A DNA stretch of 64,000 nt, taken from positions 557,001 through 621,000 of the forward strand of contig JAIUJO010000231.1 in NCBI GenBank assembly GCA_023846275.1, read 5' to 3'. Below, piece by piece: positions 25,686-39,900 of the stretch (its first letter is position 1; each line of letters opens with the position of its first letter). The notes under the pieces were generated by a model that saw only the letters and a list, made by a program, of their open reading frames with translations, ran no database searches and was not told the origin of the DNA. The translations under genes and the position numbers were made by a program. Source of the DNA: Vanilla planifolia (lineage: Eukaryota; Streptophyta; Magnoliopsida; Asparagales; Orchidaceae).

Positions 25686-28600
25686 CAACTCATTTGAAAT
25701 TTACATAACTTTCATTTTGTTATATTAAATTTTTTCAACTTTTTTGTTTATTTTTAGTTGAATATTATTTTAAAAGTCCAATAAGTTTTTTATAAGTTAT
25801 GCTCACTTAATTTTGAATTCATCACAATTCTAAAGGTGTGATAGAGAGAAAATGAATATCATTTTACTCGTCTTAACGAGCAAAATCCAAGTAGATATTT
25901 ATTTTTATATATTAAAATATTTTATTTCCTAAAGATTTTTCATGATTTTGGAGGAATTTTAATTTGTACCATTTTTATGATCATTTTTTTAATCGTCACA
26001 CTTTTTAATATGTTCAAATGACTTTTAGCCATACAATTGTCTCTTTTTTTCAAATTTTTCTTTTTGATTTTCCTTTGCATCTCTAGACCTCTAATTTTGT
26101 TACATTTACAATGATTTGATTTATTTACATTTAATTACTTCATACTCAATTTAGTTTTAATTTAAATTTATTTTATTTCAAATAATAATTTTCTATTACT
26201 TATGCTTATTTATATTTTTAATATGTAGTAATTCCAAACAGAATCCCATTAAAATGAAACAAACAACATTGGTCTCATCTTGACAAACTAAATCTTGTTA
26301 AATATTCAATTTTATATTTTTAAACATTTTATTTTTTAAGGTTTTCTAAAATTTTATGACAGATACTGATTGTTTTTTATCTTATCATTGAGGTTATTAC
26401 ACTCAATTGCCTTAGTATAATGGAATGAGATTTTTCATACAATTTATCTCATTTTCTTAGAATGTTTTACTTTTGTTTTGTTAGGTTACCATGTTACTCA
26501 AAATAACCTCGTATGTTATTTTCACATAACTTTAATTTTGTTATATTACTTTTCTTATATTTATTACATTTCAATTTCCATATATATTTAGTAAATATTT
26601 CAATGATAATTTATGTTTTTTATGCTTACCTCCTTTGGTTATTTGTGGTAAGTTTAAAGTTGTCTGATGGAGAAAAAATATGTCATTGTACTAAACTGAA
26701 TGAGTCTATCATATTACATTTTGATCTTCATATGTTTGAATTATTTTTTGAGCTATTAGCAAACATTGGAGGACATTCAAATTGTACCTAGTTTGACAAT
26801 CGATAATGGTACACTCAATTTTATTAGTATCTTTAAATGCAGTTTTTTTGCATTATTTATCTCGTTTCTTTAGATTTTTTGCAATAATTTGGTAATTGTT
26901 AATGTAAAACTTCATTCTCCTCTTGTTTAACCTTTAAAATGCTTTGATTTTATTTTATTACCTCATTCATTTAATTTTAATTTACCTTATTAATTATTTT
27001 CTTTACTTTGAAAAAATAATTTATTAGTATATATTTTAAATTAATTTGGTGCTTGATAATAATTCTAAACGAGGATTGATGGGGATGAAATAATCATCAT
27101 TTGACTCACCTTAATGAGTTGTTTCAATTTCTTTTAAATATTGTTAAAGATTTTATTTCTTATAATTTGGCATGTTTTACTACATATTTTTATTCCAACC
27201 TTATTTGATTACTAAGGATATTGCACTCTTTATGCATGTTGTCTTGGAAAACAAGTTTATGAAGAAATTGATCTCATTTCTTCATATTTTTTCCTGTGAT
27301 TTAGTTATATTAGATTACTTTAATTTATATTATTTTAGTTCTAATATATGTTTACTTATAACAAAAAAAATAATTTATTATTAATTATGGTTTTTACTTT
27401 GGTAGTTTCTAATAATTCGAAATGAGATGCAATAGAGATGAATCAAACATTCTTGAATTTATCTAGAAGAACTTTACATAATTAAATATTTATTTTACGA
27501 TTTTTTTAAAAAATGTTCCTAAAGTTTTTGCATGCTTTGTAATTCATTTAAATTTGTTCCTAATTTCATAATCAAGGTTGTTGCACTTGGTCTTGTATGT
27601 ATGTTGGAATGCAACTTATCTATAGCATTTATCTCATTTTTAATTTTTTTCTCAGGTTTTGTTATATTACTTCATAAAACAAATCTCTTATCATGTGACC
27701 AACGTATCACTTTTATTTTGTTATATTACATTACTTTTTTAACACATTTTACTTTTAATATATTCTTGCTTAAAAATATATTAATAATTCATTATTATTT
27801 GTGCTTATTTCATTTGGTAGTCAAAATAACTCCAAAATATGTTCAATTAAGATGAATAAAATGTTGATGGACCTATGTTGTCAAGCACTATGCATCTATA
27901 ATTTTTTTAAGATTTTCTTATTTTTTAATTTCTAGGTTTTTGGATTATTCATGAGGCTTTTCTTATTCATGTTTGATTTGATGATCAAGGATATTATACT
28001 TGATCTTCTTTATATTATTGAACACAACTTTTCTATGTAATTTAACTCATTTCTGCAAATTTTGGGCTTTCACTTAGTTATTTTACTATGTAGCACTAAA
28101 CAACCTATCATGTGACTTTTACAACACTTTGACTTATTTATATTATAATCATTTAATTAATCTCAACTCAACTTTAATATAATTTACTTAATGATGGAAT
28201 AATTCTTTGACTTGTTTATATTATTTCTTAAATTTTTTGATATTTAACAATATTTCTAAAAGAATATTATTTTAATTTCTTGATGAGCTAAATAAAATTT
28301 AATATTTATTTTTTATTATTTTTTTATAATATTTAATTATCAAACGAAAATTTTTATGTATTTTGAAATATTTTGATTTGTGTATGATTTGAAGATCAAG
28401 GATGTGACTCTAAATCTTCTTAGTTTTTTGAATGCTACTTTCCTTAGAAATTTATGTAATTCACTAAATTTTTTTTGTGGTTGGCGTACCATAATAAAAT
28501 GCTAATTCTCTTACATATGAACTTTTATATTTTTTAATTTGTTTATATAAGAGAGCTTAAATTTATAATTTTCTTTTGATTTATGTGTGGTTAATAATGA

Positions 28601-31600
28601 AAGAATAATTTTTTTATATATGTTTTTTTAGTTTTATAAATCATAATACTTCTAAATGATATTTGATTGAAATGAAGTGTCGCTAGACTTGTGAAGCACT
28701 GCCTATTTAAATATTCATTTTTATATTTTTAAATATAATATTTTATAGAATTTTAATATTCTCTACAAGTGATTTAATTTTATATAATTTTTAACTGTCA
28801 AGGATACCACCCATGATCTCTTTAGCACCTTTGAGAGAAACATTCTCGTACAAATTATCTTATTTCATCAATTTTTTATTTTATTTTGTTATGTTATTAA
28901 ATAACTCTAAATCTTGTCTCTTATAACTATTATATCAATTTTATTTGGTTATATAAAATTGCATTAATTTATCACATTTTAGTTTAAAACATATTTACTT
29001 AATATTAAAATAATAACTTACTTTTCTATTCTTATTTAATATTTTAATTAGTAGTCATTTTAAACAACATATGATCAAAATTGATAACCATTGTATAATA
29101 GAACTCGACAAGCTCCATCCAATTAAGTTTTGTTTTTTTTCGTCTTTAATAGTTCTATTTTTTTTATAAATTTGGTGGATTTTTTGGGTCATTTAATTTG
29201 TAAACGATTTAACAATCCTTGTTGTTACACTCAATCTACCTAATACCATAGAACAAAAGTTCTTTTAATATATTTTAAATAATAGTGTACAAATTTATTA
29301 TTATTTATGTTTAATTAACTTAGTAAATTATAGTAATACAAAATATGGTTAGATGGAGAAAAAAGTTCATTCAACTCTTCTTGATGACATTTATGAAATT
29401 AAATATTCATTTTTTTTAATTTTTAAATAATTTTTCTTTTTGTTCTTTATTATGAGACATTTTGGTTCATAACTAGTTTGACGGCCTAGGATGTCACACT
29501 TGATCTTCTTATTATCTTGATATATAGCTTATCTATACAACTTATCTCATTTTGTTTACTTTTTTTCTCTAATTTTGCAATATTCCTATGAAACTCTTGT
29601 TCTACTCTCATGTGGCCATTACATCATTTTTTATTTGTTTAAATTATATTAATATAATTTTTGTTATTTAGCTCTTAAATATACTTAATTTGGTAATATT
29701 AATCAAATGTTGATTTTGTTTAATTTTTTATGTTGATGCTATTAATTTTGAATGATGTCTAATGTAGAAGAATAAAATATCATTAGACACGTCTTGATGA
29801 GATCTATCTAATTAAATATTTAATTTAATAAATTTAAATATTTTATTTTTAAGGATTTTGGCATTTTTCTAATGTAGTTTACATAATTTTTTTCTTTCTT
29901 TCTTTCATTTTGTTAAATTACAATCAAACCCTAAATGTAATCTTATGTGACCTTTCTATTGCATTGAGTTTGTTATATTGTACTGATTAAATTAATCTCT
30001 TTTAATTTTTAATATAAATTAGGTTAATATTAAAGTAATAATTGATCATTATTTGTTTAATTACAAAAATAAATAATAATATATCCAATTCAGTTCTTAT
30101 GGAGACAAAATGAAGGTCGTTGGACTCACCTCAATGAGCTCAACCTAATAAAATATTTTTTACTTTTTCAAATGTTTTATTTTCTTTATTTTTTTGTGTT
30201 TTTGGGGTCGTTTTGTTTCATAGGTTTTTTAATGATCGAGGTTGGTACACTCAATCTCCCTAATATATTGGAATATAGCTTTGCCATAAACTTTGCCTTA
30301 TTTCTTAAAAATGTTTCCTTCTGATTTTATTTTATTACTCTCCAGTTCCATTTCTATTAACATGTGAAACTTTCATCACATTGATTTGGTAAAGTAACAT
30401 TACTTTAATTTATCTCATTTTAAGTTAAATATATATTTTTTTCTTAGAATTAATGTAATAGTTTATTATTTTTTATGCTTATACAATATTATAATTTGTA
30501 GTGCTTCCAAAAGATGTCTAATCAAGTTTAAACCAAAGTACCTAAACTCATCTCAATGAACTCTACCCACCTAAATGTTCATTTTTACATTTATAAATAC
30601 CTTATTTTCTTGTGTTCAAAAATTCTTTACAAAACATTTTTATTAGCATAACATTTGAATAACAAAGAAGTTACACTCGATATCCTTATTATCTTAGAGT
30701 TGAGGTTTGTCATAAAATATAACTTGTTTCTTTGAATACTTTAGTTTGATTTCACTATATTATTATGCAACAATAAATGTACTCTTTTGAGACCTTAACT
30801 TTTCCTTCATTTTGTTGTATTGTATTCATTAGACTTATCTCAATTCAAATTTAACAACTATCTACATAATAATAAAAAAATCAAATATTATAGTTTATGT
30901 TTATTTAGCCTATTAATTTGTAATTAATCTCGACATTGTACGATTAGGACATAACAAATGTATTTGAGTTTGTCTCGATGAGCTCTAAACAATTTTACTT
31001 TCATTTTGGACCTTTAAAAATTTTATTTCCTATGATTTTTGCAAGACTTATGAGGCATTTACATTTATACCTGATTTGATGTTTGAGAATGTTATACTCA
31101 ATCTTGTAGGTATCTTGGAAGACAACTTTCTTGTAATATTTATCAAATGTTTTTGTAACTTTTCACTTTGATTTTGTTGCACTATTATGAAATTTTAATT
31201 TAGTTGTTATTTGAGTTTTACATCACTTCGATTGCTTTATATTACTTTAGAATATGTTCTCTTATTTTAGGTTTAATAAATATTTACTAAATATTTAGAT
31301 TATAATTTATTATTATTTATTCTTACTGCCTTTAATAACATGTAGCAATTCCAAATTAAATTTGATCAAAAGAAAGCAAATGACATTCAACACATCTAGA
31401 TAAGTGCTATCTAATTAAATATTTATTAATAATTTTTGTAATTATTTTTATTTTCTTAGATTTAGCCTTTTTTATATGATTTTTATATTTGTACCTACTT
31501 TTATGATCAAGGTTGTAAGTTTTGATCTCTTTAATATGTTCAAATGCAACTTTTCGATATAATCTATCTCAAATAATCAAATTTTTTTCTTTGACTTGCT

Positions 31601-32800
31601 ATATAACTATGTACCTAAAAATTTCTTCTCTTGTCAGCTTTTCTTCACTCTTATTTTATTATATTACATTTCATCAATTTATCTCATTTTAATTATAATA
31701 AATATCTACTTAATATCAAAATAGTAATATATTACTTTTCATATTTGTTTACTTTTGTAATTCATAATAATGTAAAACAAACTTTGATAGGGACATGATA
31801 AACATCATCGGACTCTTCTCGATGAGTTTTGCCTAATTGCGTAATAATTGTTTAGTTTTTTATATAATTTATTTCTATAGTTATGCTTATTTTGTAGGCA
31901 ATTTGATTTGTCTATATCTAATGATTACGGATGACATAGTCGATCTCCTTATTATATTTTGATGCATTATTCCTACACAATTGATTCATATTATTAAATC
32001 TATTGCTCTAATATATTATATTACTTCGAAATTCTAATTCTCATCTTGAGTTACTGTTTATTCTCTTTGATTTCGTTATATTAAATTGCATTAATGTTTC
32101 TTATCTCAACTTTAATATATGTTTACTTTTTGTCAAAAAAGTAAAATTACAATTAGTTCTATTTGTTTAATTTGGTATTTCATAGTATTCTAAATGGTGA
32201 CTAATGGAGGTGAAACAAATATCTTTGGACATGCATCGGTAGGACTTGTCAATTTAAATAATTTATTTATTAAAATTTATTTTCTATAGTTTTGGCAAGC
32301 TTTATGAGAAATTTTGATTCATATCAAATTTGATGATTGTGGATTTAGTAGTAGATCTCATTCGTATCATTGACTACAACTCTTTATTGAAATATCTCTT
32401 ATTTTGCAAAAGTTTTCCCTTTCATGTTGTGATAATTTTTTACTTAATCTAAACCTATTAGTATGTGACATTTAGATTGCATTAATTTTGTTATATTACT
32501 TTGCTTTAATTATCTCATGTTAGTTATAATATTTTTGTTAATATTAAGACAATAATTTAGTACTATTTGTATTTCTTTACTTTATTATTCGTGGTATTTG
32601 TACACATAGTTTGATTAAATGAAGGAAACATTAGATGTCTTGCCTTAATGAGCTTTATCCAACTAAAATTTTTTTCATAATTTTAAATATCTAACTTCCT
32701 ACAGTTTATCCATTCGTTATGATAAATTTTTGTTCACACCTAATTTGGTTATCGAGGATGTTGCACTTGACTATTGTAATATCTTGAAAACATGTCTTAG
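25685..32800 (-). repeat. Satellite block 3, inverted orientation, ~17 monomers
   Basis: The same satellite family on the opposite strand. The reversed anchor, related to 'ttggactcatcttgatgagc', recurs near 26,275, 27,107, 27,455, 29,100, 30,120, 30,970, 31,395, 31,810, 32,230 and 32,640: 17 occurrences, mean spacing near 400. Other reversed boxes such as 'gttatattac' and 'gttacactc' also recur. The richer strand changes from A to T on the + strand throughout the block. Open frames here lie on the + strand (26,513-26,791; 27,172-27,384; 27,532-27,855), mirroring the - strand frames of the direct blocks. Confidence 0.93.
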
Positions 32801-33270
32801 CATGGCTTTTTCTCTTTTCTGACAAATTCCTCGACATTGTCTCTCCCTCACACATATGGTGGACCAATTCCATCACTTCATTTCTTGCCTCTTCATCATC
32901 GAGGTGATTTATGGAGCTCCAACTGATGTAGGCAATGAAATTCAAAGAAAATCCTAATTTTTTCACTACGCCACTTTACTACCTTATACCATTAATATCA
33001 TGCTTGTCAATGACTTCATGGCTTCCATGGCTCATTGCAATGCCACTGTGCTACTGTATGAAACTTTTATGGTCAAGATTGGGGACACATGAGTTACTAC
33101 TATAGTTATCATTCTCTTTAATTTGTTAGGAGCAAAATTGCAACAATACTCGAAAAAGGAAAAGGCTATGATTGACATTGGCTCTTAGTTAATTTCATCC
33201 TATTGCTTCCAGAGGAGTTGAAATTAGTTGTCTTTTAGCATTTTGCATCTAGATTGATTTAGGAAAGTAT
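32800..33270 (-). other. Coding-like low-AT patch, unidentified
   Basis: This patch is clearly less AT-rich than its surroundings. On the - strand an open stretch beginning at 32,966 (GTG) reads KKLGFSLNFIAYISW and later DDEEARNEVMELVHHMCEGE. Upstream in the same frame is MSHGSHEVIDKHDINGIR, separated by two stops (TAG TAA). The last ~30 codons of that frame, down to 32,706, run into satellite sequence, so the frame crosses the junction and is not one gene. The patch may be a fragment of a host exon or a transposon gene captured at the array edge. I do not recognise the family and assign no function. Confidence 0.3.
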
Positions 33271-35335
33271 TTTTTTTGTAAATTTGAGAACTAACAACAA
33301 TAGTTAGTGTGATGGTTACAATGGTTTGATATAACGATGGAAGAATTAGTGAACTATTATGCATTTCTCTACTTTAAGAGGATGCTTGACCTTTTCTTAT
33401 AAAATAGTTAAAGGATATTTATTAAATCAGTTATTTAAAAAAATAAAAGCTTAAGTAGGTGACATTGAATTCATTAGTTATAATTTAAATAAGTATTAAA
33501 AAAGAAATGATCGTTAGTTATTTTTAATTAAGCACTTAATCATTAAATTATAAGAAGCTAAGGAAATAGTAATGTTAGCGTAGGTTTTTTCCCCAAGAGA
33601 ATTGGTAAGTAAATTTTAAATAACTATAATAATAATTTGTTATTTTATCATAATTATGAAGTATTTAGTATTATGATATATTATACTTTTCTTTTAAATC
33701 ATGTTGTACATCATTATTACATGTTATGCATTGGGAAAATAATTAACATGTAAAATTATAGATTTATTTAATAATATTAGTGATGCAAAATGTGAAAAAT
33801 TAATATGAATGAGAATGTAGATTACACATAAGTAGTAACTAAAAAATAACAAAGTAAAAGATAAATGCTTAAACATAAGATGACGTGAGTACCTAATAAA
33901 ATTCAAACTCTATAAATTTTATTATGATATTTCTACTGGTGATGGAGCTATTGTATAATGTATATTTTATGATTAGAATAAGAAAAGTTGAGAATGGTAA
34001 TTTTTGTCCAATGACATTAACTCCAAGTTTTACATGTAACTACCACTATGAATGGAGATGAGAAGGTGTGCTTGTATATGTTATGATTAGCATGAGACTC
34101 CACATGATATATGATGAGTTAGTTATGTGATCTAGTGGCTTGAGATGACATTTGCTATGATTTAAATATGACATATGATAAGCTGCTTGTTTTGTGAACC
34201 AACATAAAGAATGAGAACTGTTATGAAGTGGATAAGATATATGATGTGCTACTTGCTATGTTATCTAAAAGCTTATAGGTAAAATCTACTTTGAAGAGTA
34301 CTTGATGTGGTATGCCTATTAGTTGGTCCATATGTTATGATGTATATTTGATGATATGATATAAGACATGCATGTTATTTTCTTAATGAAAACCTAATAT
34401 AGATGAGATGAGACTACATGGCACTAGAATAATGATTATTTGAAAAATAGTTTTGTCATAATGATAAGTATGAGTGCCTTGAAATAGGTAAAAATAATAC
34501 TAAGATTAAAATGTTAAAAACTACTAGATTAAAATTATTTTAAATACATGTAGAGAGATTTGATTTCAAATAGATAATATAAATTTTAATGGATAGAGAG
34601 ATGTTTATGCATGTAAATAGTTAAAACTTATGTTCGTGCTTCACTTTTTGTATTGATTACTTTATACATTTGTATATTTTGATCATATAGTCTAGCATTC
34701 TTATACATCTTTTTATATCTTAATATCAAGTTTCAGCTAATTAATTTTATACACATCTCTAGATGATGATCATAAGAAGTTATTTAATATTACTTAGCAA
34801 TCTTCTCATAGTTTTTCTTGTTATCATATTTTGTCTCATTTTATTGTTTAAATAAAAATTTACATATTTGGGTTTAAAGCTTATTATGTACTTACGTTTT
34901 AGGTCAAAAAATAAAACACCAAGGGAATGAAAACTTTAGCTACACACAAGTTTTATGTCTTATTTTTGAGAAGATTATGATATTTTTTTAATGCATTTTA
35001 AAAGACATGTGGATAAGTCTTTTGAGATTATGTATTAACATATGTATTTGTACCTATATTTTGATAAGACCAACAAGATCCATGAGTTTAAAATAATGTT
35101 GGATAAACTAATAATAAAATTATATGTTTTATTGTACAAAAGGAATTGGTAGTATTGATATCTTTTTGATATTAAATATTTCTTTATGTTCATGAAATAT
35201 GGAATATAGTATGTTAAGATTATATTTATGGATTTCTTATTATCTTAAATGTTAAGTTAACTATATTATTATTATTGTTAATTTTTTTACCTATATAAAG
35301 GGAACATATTTTGTTTTAAAGAAAAACAATGTCCA
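33270..35335. other. Non-satellite spacer right of the inverted block
   Basis: No satellite monomer and no supported gene. From about 34,040 to 34,400 the + strand is rich in 'tatgat' and 'gatatgatg' words. The part from 34,620 to 35,230 is T-rich and resembles the non-coding terminal repeats of decayed plant LTR elements, but I found no terminal TG...CA pair, primer-binding site or matching second copy. The satellite resumes at about 35,336 in direct orientation. Confidence 0.5.
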
Positions 35336-36889
35336 TTTGAAATAATTTAATGTAACCAAATCAATGTTATGTCAATGTCCCATGAAATGAGATTTTGAGA
35401 AGTATAACAATATAACCAAATCAAATATAAAAATCGTAAAAATGTAAATTATAAGACAAAGTTTCATTTTAAGATACTTAAGAGATAGATTATAATATCT
35501 TTAATAATCAAATTTTGATCGAATGCAAATATCTAAAAAAAGCATACAAAAATCAAAAGAAATAAAATATATTAAAATACACAAATTACCATTTGATTAG
35601 TAGAGTCCAATGAGATGAGTACAATGATTTTGGTTTTGGCTTGATCAGCCCACAATTAGAAATACTAGAAATAACAAAAGTTAAAAATCATAAATAATAA
35701 TAAAAATTTACTTTTACTATTAAGTAAATAAATGTTAAAAATAAAAGAAAATAAATTCAAAAAGTCTAATATCAACAAATCAAAGTGGTCTGAATGCCAC
35801 GTGAGAGGTGTATTAGAGTTTCATATATCAAAATCATATTTAAAATTTGAAGAAATTTGATATAGTTTACAAGATAGTTGTACTCCAAGTTACAAGGAAT
35901 ATTAAGTATAACATCTTTGATTGTCAAATCAAGTACAAATAAAAACATCATATAAGTTTTGCCTAAATCTCAAAAATGAAAATATCTAAAAACATAAAAG
36001 TCAATATTTTATTGAATAGAGCTCATCAATTCTTATCCAATGGTGTCTAATTCTTCTCGATGAAATGACATTTAAAATTATTATGAATTACAAAACTAAA
36101 TAAGCTTAAAAAATTATAAATTTTTGCTTCATTTTCTTAGTAAATATTTAATAACTCTCAATTGGGATAAATTTTAAAAATATTAATATAACAAAATGAA
36201 AATGATGTAAAGGACACATAGAGAAGAATTTGAGTTTCTTATTAATATAACAAAATTAAAGAGAAAAGGTTGGATAGATTTGTTAAATTGTATTAGAAAG
36301 TTATACTCTAAGATACTAAAGAGATAAAATAAGGAATTAAATATTTAAAGATATATAAATGAATATTAATATGGAGAAAGCTAATTTAGTAGAGTCTAAC
36401 GACATTAATTTCTTTTGTATTGAAAGACAATTGTAATCACCAGGAATTATAGAAAGAAATAAGGATAAGTAATAATAAAATCTATTTTTAATGTTAAGTA
36501 AATGTATATTAACATTATAATAAGATAAATTGTAGTTATTTATATGAATCAATAATTATGATATAAAGTTCCCATGATAGGGCATTTAGAAGTATATAGT
36601 AACATAAACAAATAACAAAGAAATTAAACAAAGGACATATATAGTATAAGAAAGTCTCATTCCAAGATATTTAAGAGATCATTTAGAAAAATAAAAAACA
36701 TGTAAAGGTCACAGTAGCAAAGGATTAGAGCTTAGTGATATAACAAAATCAAAAAGACAAATTTGAAAAAATGTAATTAACCATAACAAAAAATTGCATT
36801 CCATGATACAGAGGAGATTGAGCACATCTTTGATGGTTAAATCATGTATAAAACAAAATTTCTCATAACGATTGCTAACCTCATAGAAA

Positions 36890-36891
<2 letters not shown>

Positions 36892-36932
<41 letters not shown>
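36892..36932. repeat. (TA)20 microsatellite inside a satellite monomer
   Basis: About 41 bp of perfect TA repeat between 'tcatagaaac' and 'attagattaagctc'. It occupies the monomer segment normally reading 'aaatataaaaatgaat', a different AT-rich site from the one expanded at 17,852. Confidence 0.95.
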
Positions 36933-36937
<5 letters not shown>

Positions 36938-39900
36938 GATTAAGCTCTTTAACATGACTCCAACGATGATTTTTTCTAACATAGATCTTGTCCAGAATTT
37001 CTTACGATTATGAAATAAAATAAAGAAAAATAATAAGTAGTTACTATAATATTAAGAAAATTGATATTTAAAAAACAATAAGATAAATTTAGGCAACATA
37101 ATATAACCGAATGATATTAATGTAAATGTAAGGAAAGAGGAGATTTTGAATTTCATAATAATATATTAGAATCAAAGCAAAAAAATAATGAAGAAGTAAG
37201 ACCAATTGTATTAGAAAGTTACATTCTAACCCATTAAGGTGATAAACTGTAATTGACATGATCATGAAATAAGGCATAAATCTAAATGACTCATAAAGTT
37301 TACCAAAATTATAAAAATAATTATTATTATTAGGAAATAGCAAAGTAAATCAGTATAAGCATTAATAAATTATTATTTTAATATTAAGAAAATAGTTATT
37401 AAAATTTAAATAAGAATAAAAGTGTTACCTTAGAAGAGATTTAGATAACATTAGAGTATAAAAAAAATTAAATTATCTAGTTTGATAAAATGTGATAAAT
37501 TTCATTGGAAGTTGCATTCTAAGATACTAAAGAGATCTGGGTTAATATTCTTGAGTGTCAAATTTTATAAAAATTAAAATACCTCATAAACAAAAATAAA
37601 ATTATGGAAAATAAAATAATTAAAAATTAAAAAAAATTAATTGGATAAAGAATGTCAAGACAAGTCCAACATTTCTTTGATAGATTAAACATGTTCTAAA
37701 TAAAAAATATAGAAAGTAAATAGACTATAATAATAAGAAATTGTTTTTTATATTATGCAATTATATTTTGCAGCAAAAACAATATAAATAAAAGTAGTAT
37801 AATATAACCGAATAAAAGCCATCTAATGTTTACATGATAGGAGATTTATAAGATAATAGATATATAACTATATTAAAAAAATTTGAAAAATTAGATAGAT
37901 GGTGTGAGAGAGTTACATTCTAATAGGCAAAAGAGATCGAGCTTGTCATCTGCAATCATCCAATTAGGTATAAATCTAAATTTCTTACAAAACATGCCAA
38001 AACCTTTTGAAAATAAGATATTTAAAAAAATATAAATCAATGTTTACTTGGTGGACAACAAGACAAGTTTAATAATTTTTTCTTCATCTCTATTGGGCCT
38101 CAATCATAATTACTATAAATTCCAAAAGAAAATAATCATAAATAAATTTAAAATGTTATTTTTGTATTAATTGAACTTTACTAAAATTGAAATGAGATAA
38201 ATTAATATAATTTAACATAACCAAATAGAAGAAATATAAAGGTTACACCAAAGTATATTTATAATTACATAGTAGTATACCAAATAAGAGTGAAACTTTT
38301 TGAGCATTGAGATAAATTGCTTAAAAATATTACATTTGAAGATATTAAGGAAATGGGATGAACATCTTTAATCATTAAATGTTGTATGAATTCAAATTTC
38401 TCATAAAATGAGCGAAATAGTTAGCAAATTAAATGTTTGAATGTTAAAAATTAATTTTTAAATCAAAAGACTTATGCTAATGAATTCAACAATAATTATT
38501 TTATGTTAATCATATATGATGTTATATTTTTATGAATTAATAAGGAAAAAACATCAATAATAAAAACATATTAATTTAACGTTAAAGAAACATATATTAT
38601 TGATGAAATGAGATAAATTAAAGTAGTGTAGTACAATAAAATCATAGTAATGTAAACATCACGAAAGAGTAGATTTGTTATTTCATAGATATATATTATA
38701 AAATAAAAGAGAAATATTTTAAGAAAAGAGAACAATATTATCTGGAATTTTCAATCCAACATGTATGAAATGAAATCTCTTATAAATATTATCTATATCC
38801 TATAAAATAAAATATTTTAAAAAAATAAGGATTAATATGTAAATAGATAAAGCTTATTGACACATGTACAAATATGTTTGTTTCATCTTGATTAGACATG
38901 GTTTTCAATTACAAAGAATACCAAACTTTAATAAACCTAAATAAAGGCAAATAAAAATTTTTAATATTAAATTAATATGCATTAAAAAATAAATGGAATA
39001 AATTAAAGTAATACAACATAACAAAAACAAGGGCATGAAAAGATCAAACAAGTGAAACTTTAATGTTACATAGTAATACAAATAAACAAACAAATTAAAG
39101 AAATGAGATAAATTATATAACAAAGGTTCATTCAAAGATACTAAAGATATCAAGTGTAACTTCATAGATTTTCAAAAATGGTAAAACTTAAAAAATCTTA
39201 AAGACCATGCCAAATCTCTAGAAAATAAAACATTTAAATTTTAAAAATAAATATTTAGCAAGATAGAACACTTCACAATGAGTCAAAAAATGTTTATTTT
39301 GTCTTGTTTAGAATTACTACGAATTACCACAATAAATAGGCATAAATAATAATAAATTGTTATTTTAATATTAAAAAATATATTAAAGCTGAATTGAGGT
39401 AAATTGAAGCAATATAACAAACCAAGCCAAGGACATGTGAAGGTCACAAAAGACGTGAGCTAGAGTTATGTAATAATAATAGCAAATAAAAGTGAAAACT
39501 TTTTGGAAATGAGTTGGACTATCAAAGAAAGTTTCTTTCCAATATTTTTTAGAAACTTGAGGGGAGCATCCTTGATTATAAATTGTAGTAATCTCTATTA
39601 CTTGTAAAACATGGAAAAAAATATGCAAAAAAATTAAAATTATAAAAGATTAACATATAATTAGTCAGATTTCATCGAGACAAGTCCAATAATATTTTGT
39701 TGTTTAGATCTAGCCTAATTTTTAATTATTATGAATTAAAAAATTATTAAACATAAATAATAACAAATCAATGATTTGGAATATAAAAACATCAAATACA
39801 CATAAAATTCACATGGGAGGAGATTTAGAGTTTCTTGGTAACATAACCTAACAGCAAAAAATTTGATGAGAAAGTTGTATTCCAACACTAAAAGGAGATT

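Noticed and set aside
27532..27855. 107-codon open frame on the + strand
   Set aside because: It reads the inverted block in the frame equivalent to the - strand frames of the direct blocks. It is a repeat artefact, not a membrane protein gene.
32800..32966. C-terminal part of a plant UDP-glycosyltransferase (EVMELVHHMCEGE followed by a basic helix)
   Set aside because: The resemblance is limited to a generic charged helix; the diagnostic PSPG box is not seen upstream.
34620..35230. Terminal repeat of an LTR retrotransposon
   Set aside because: The texture is suggestive, but no second copy, TG...CA ends, primer-binding site or polypurine tract could be shown.
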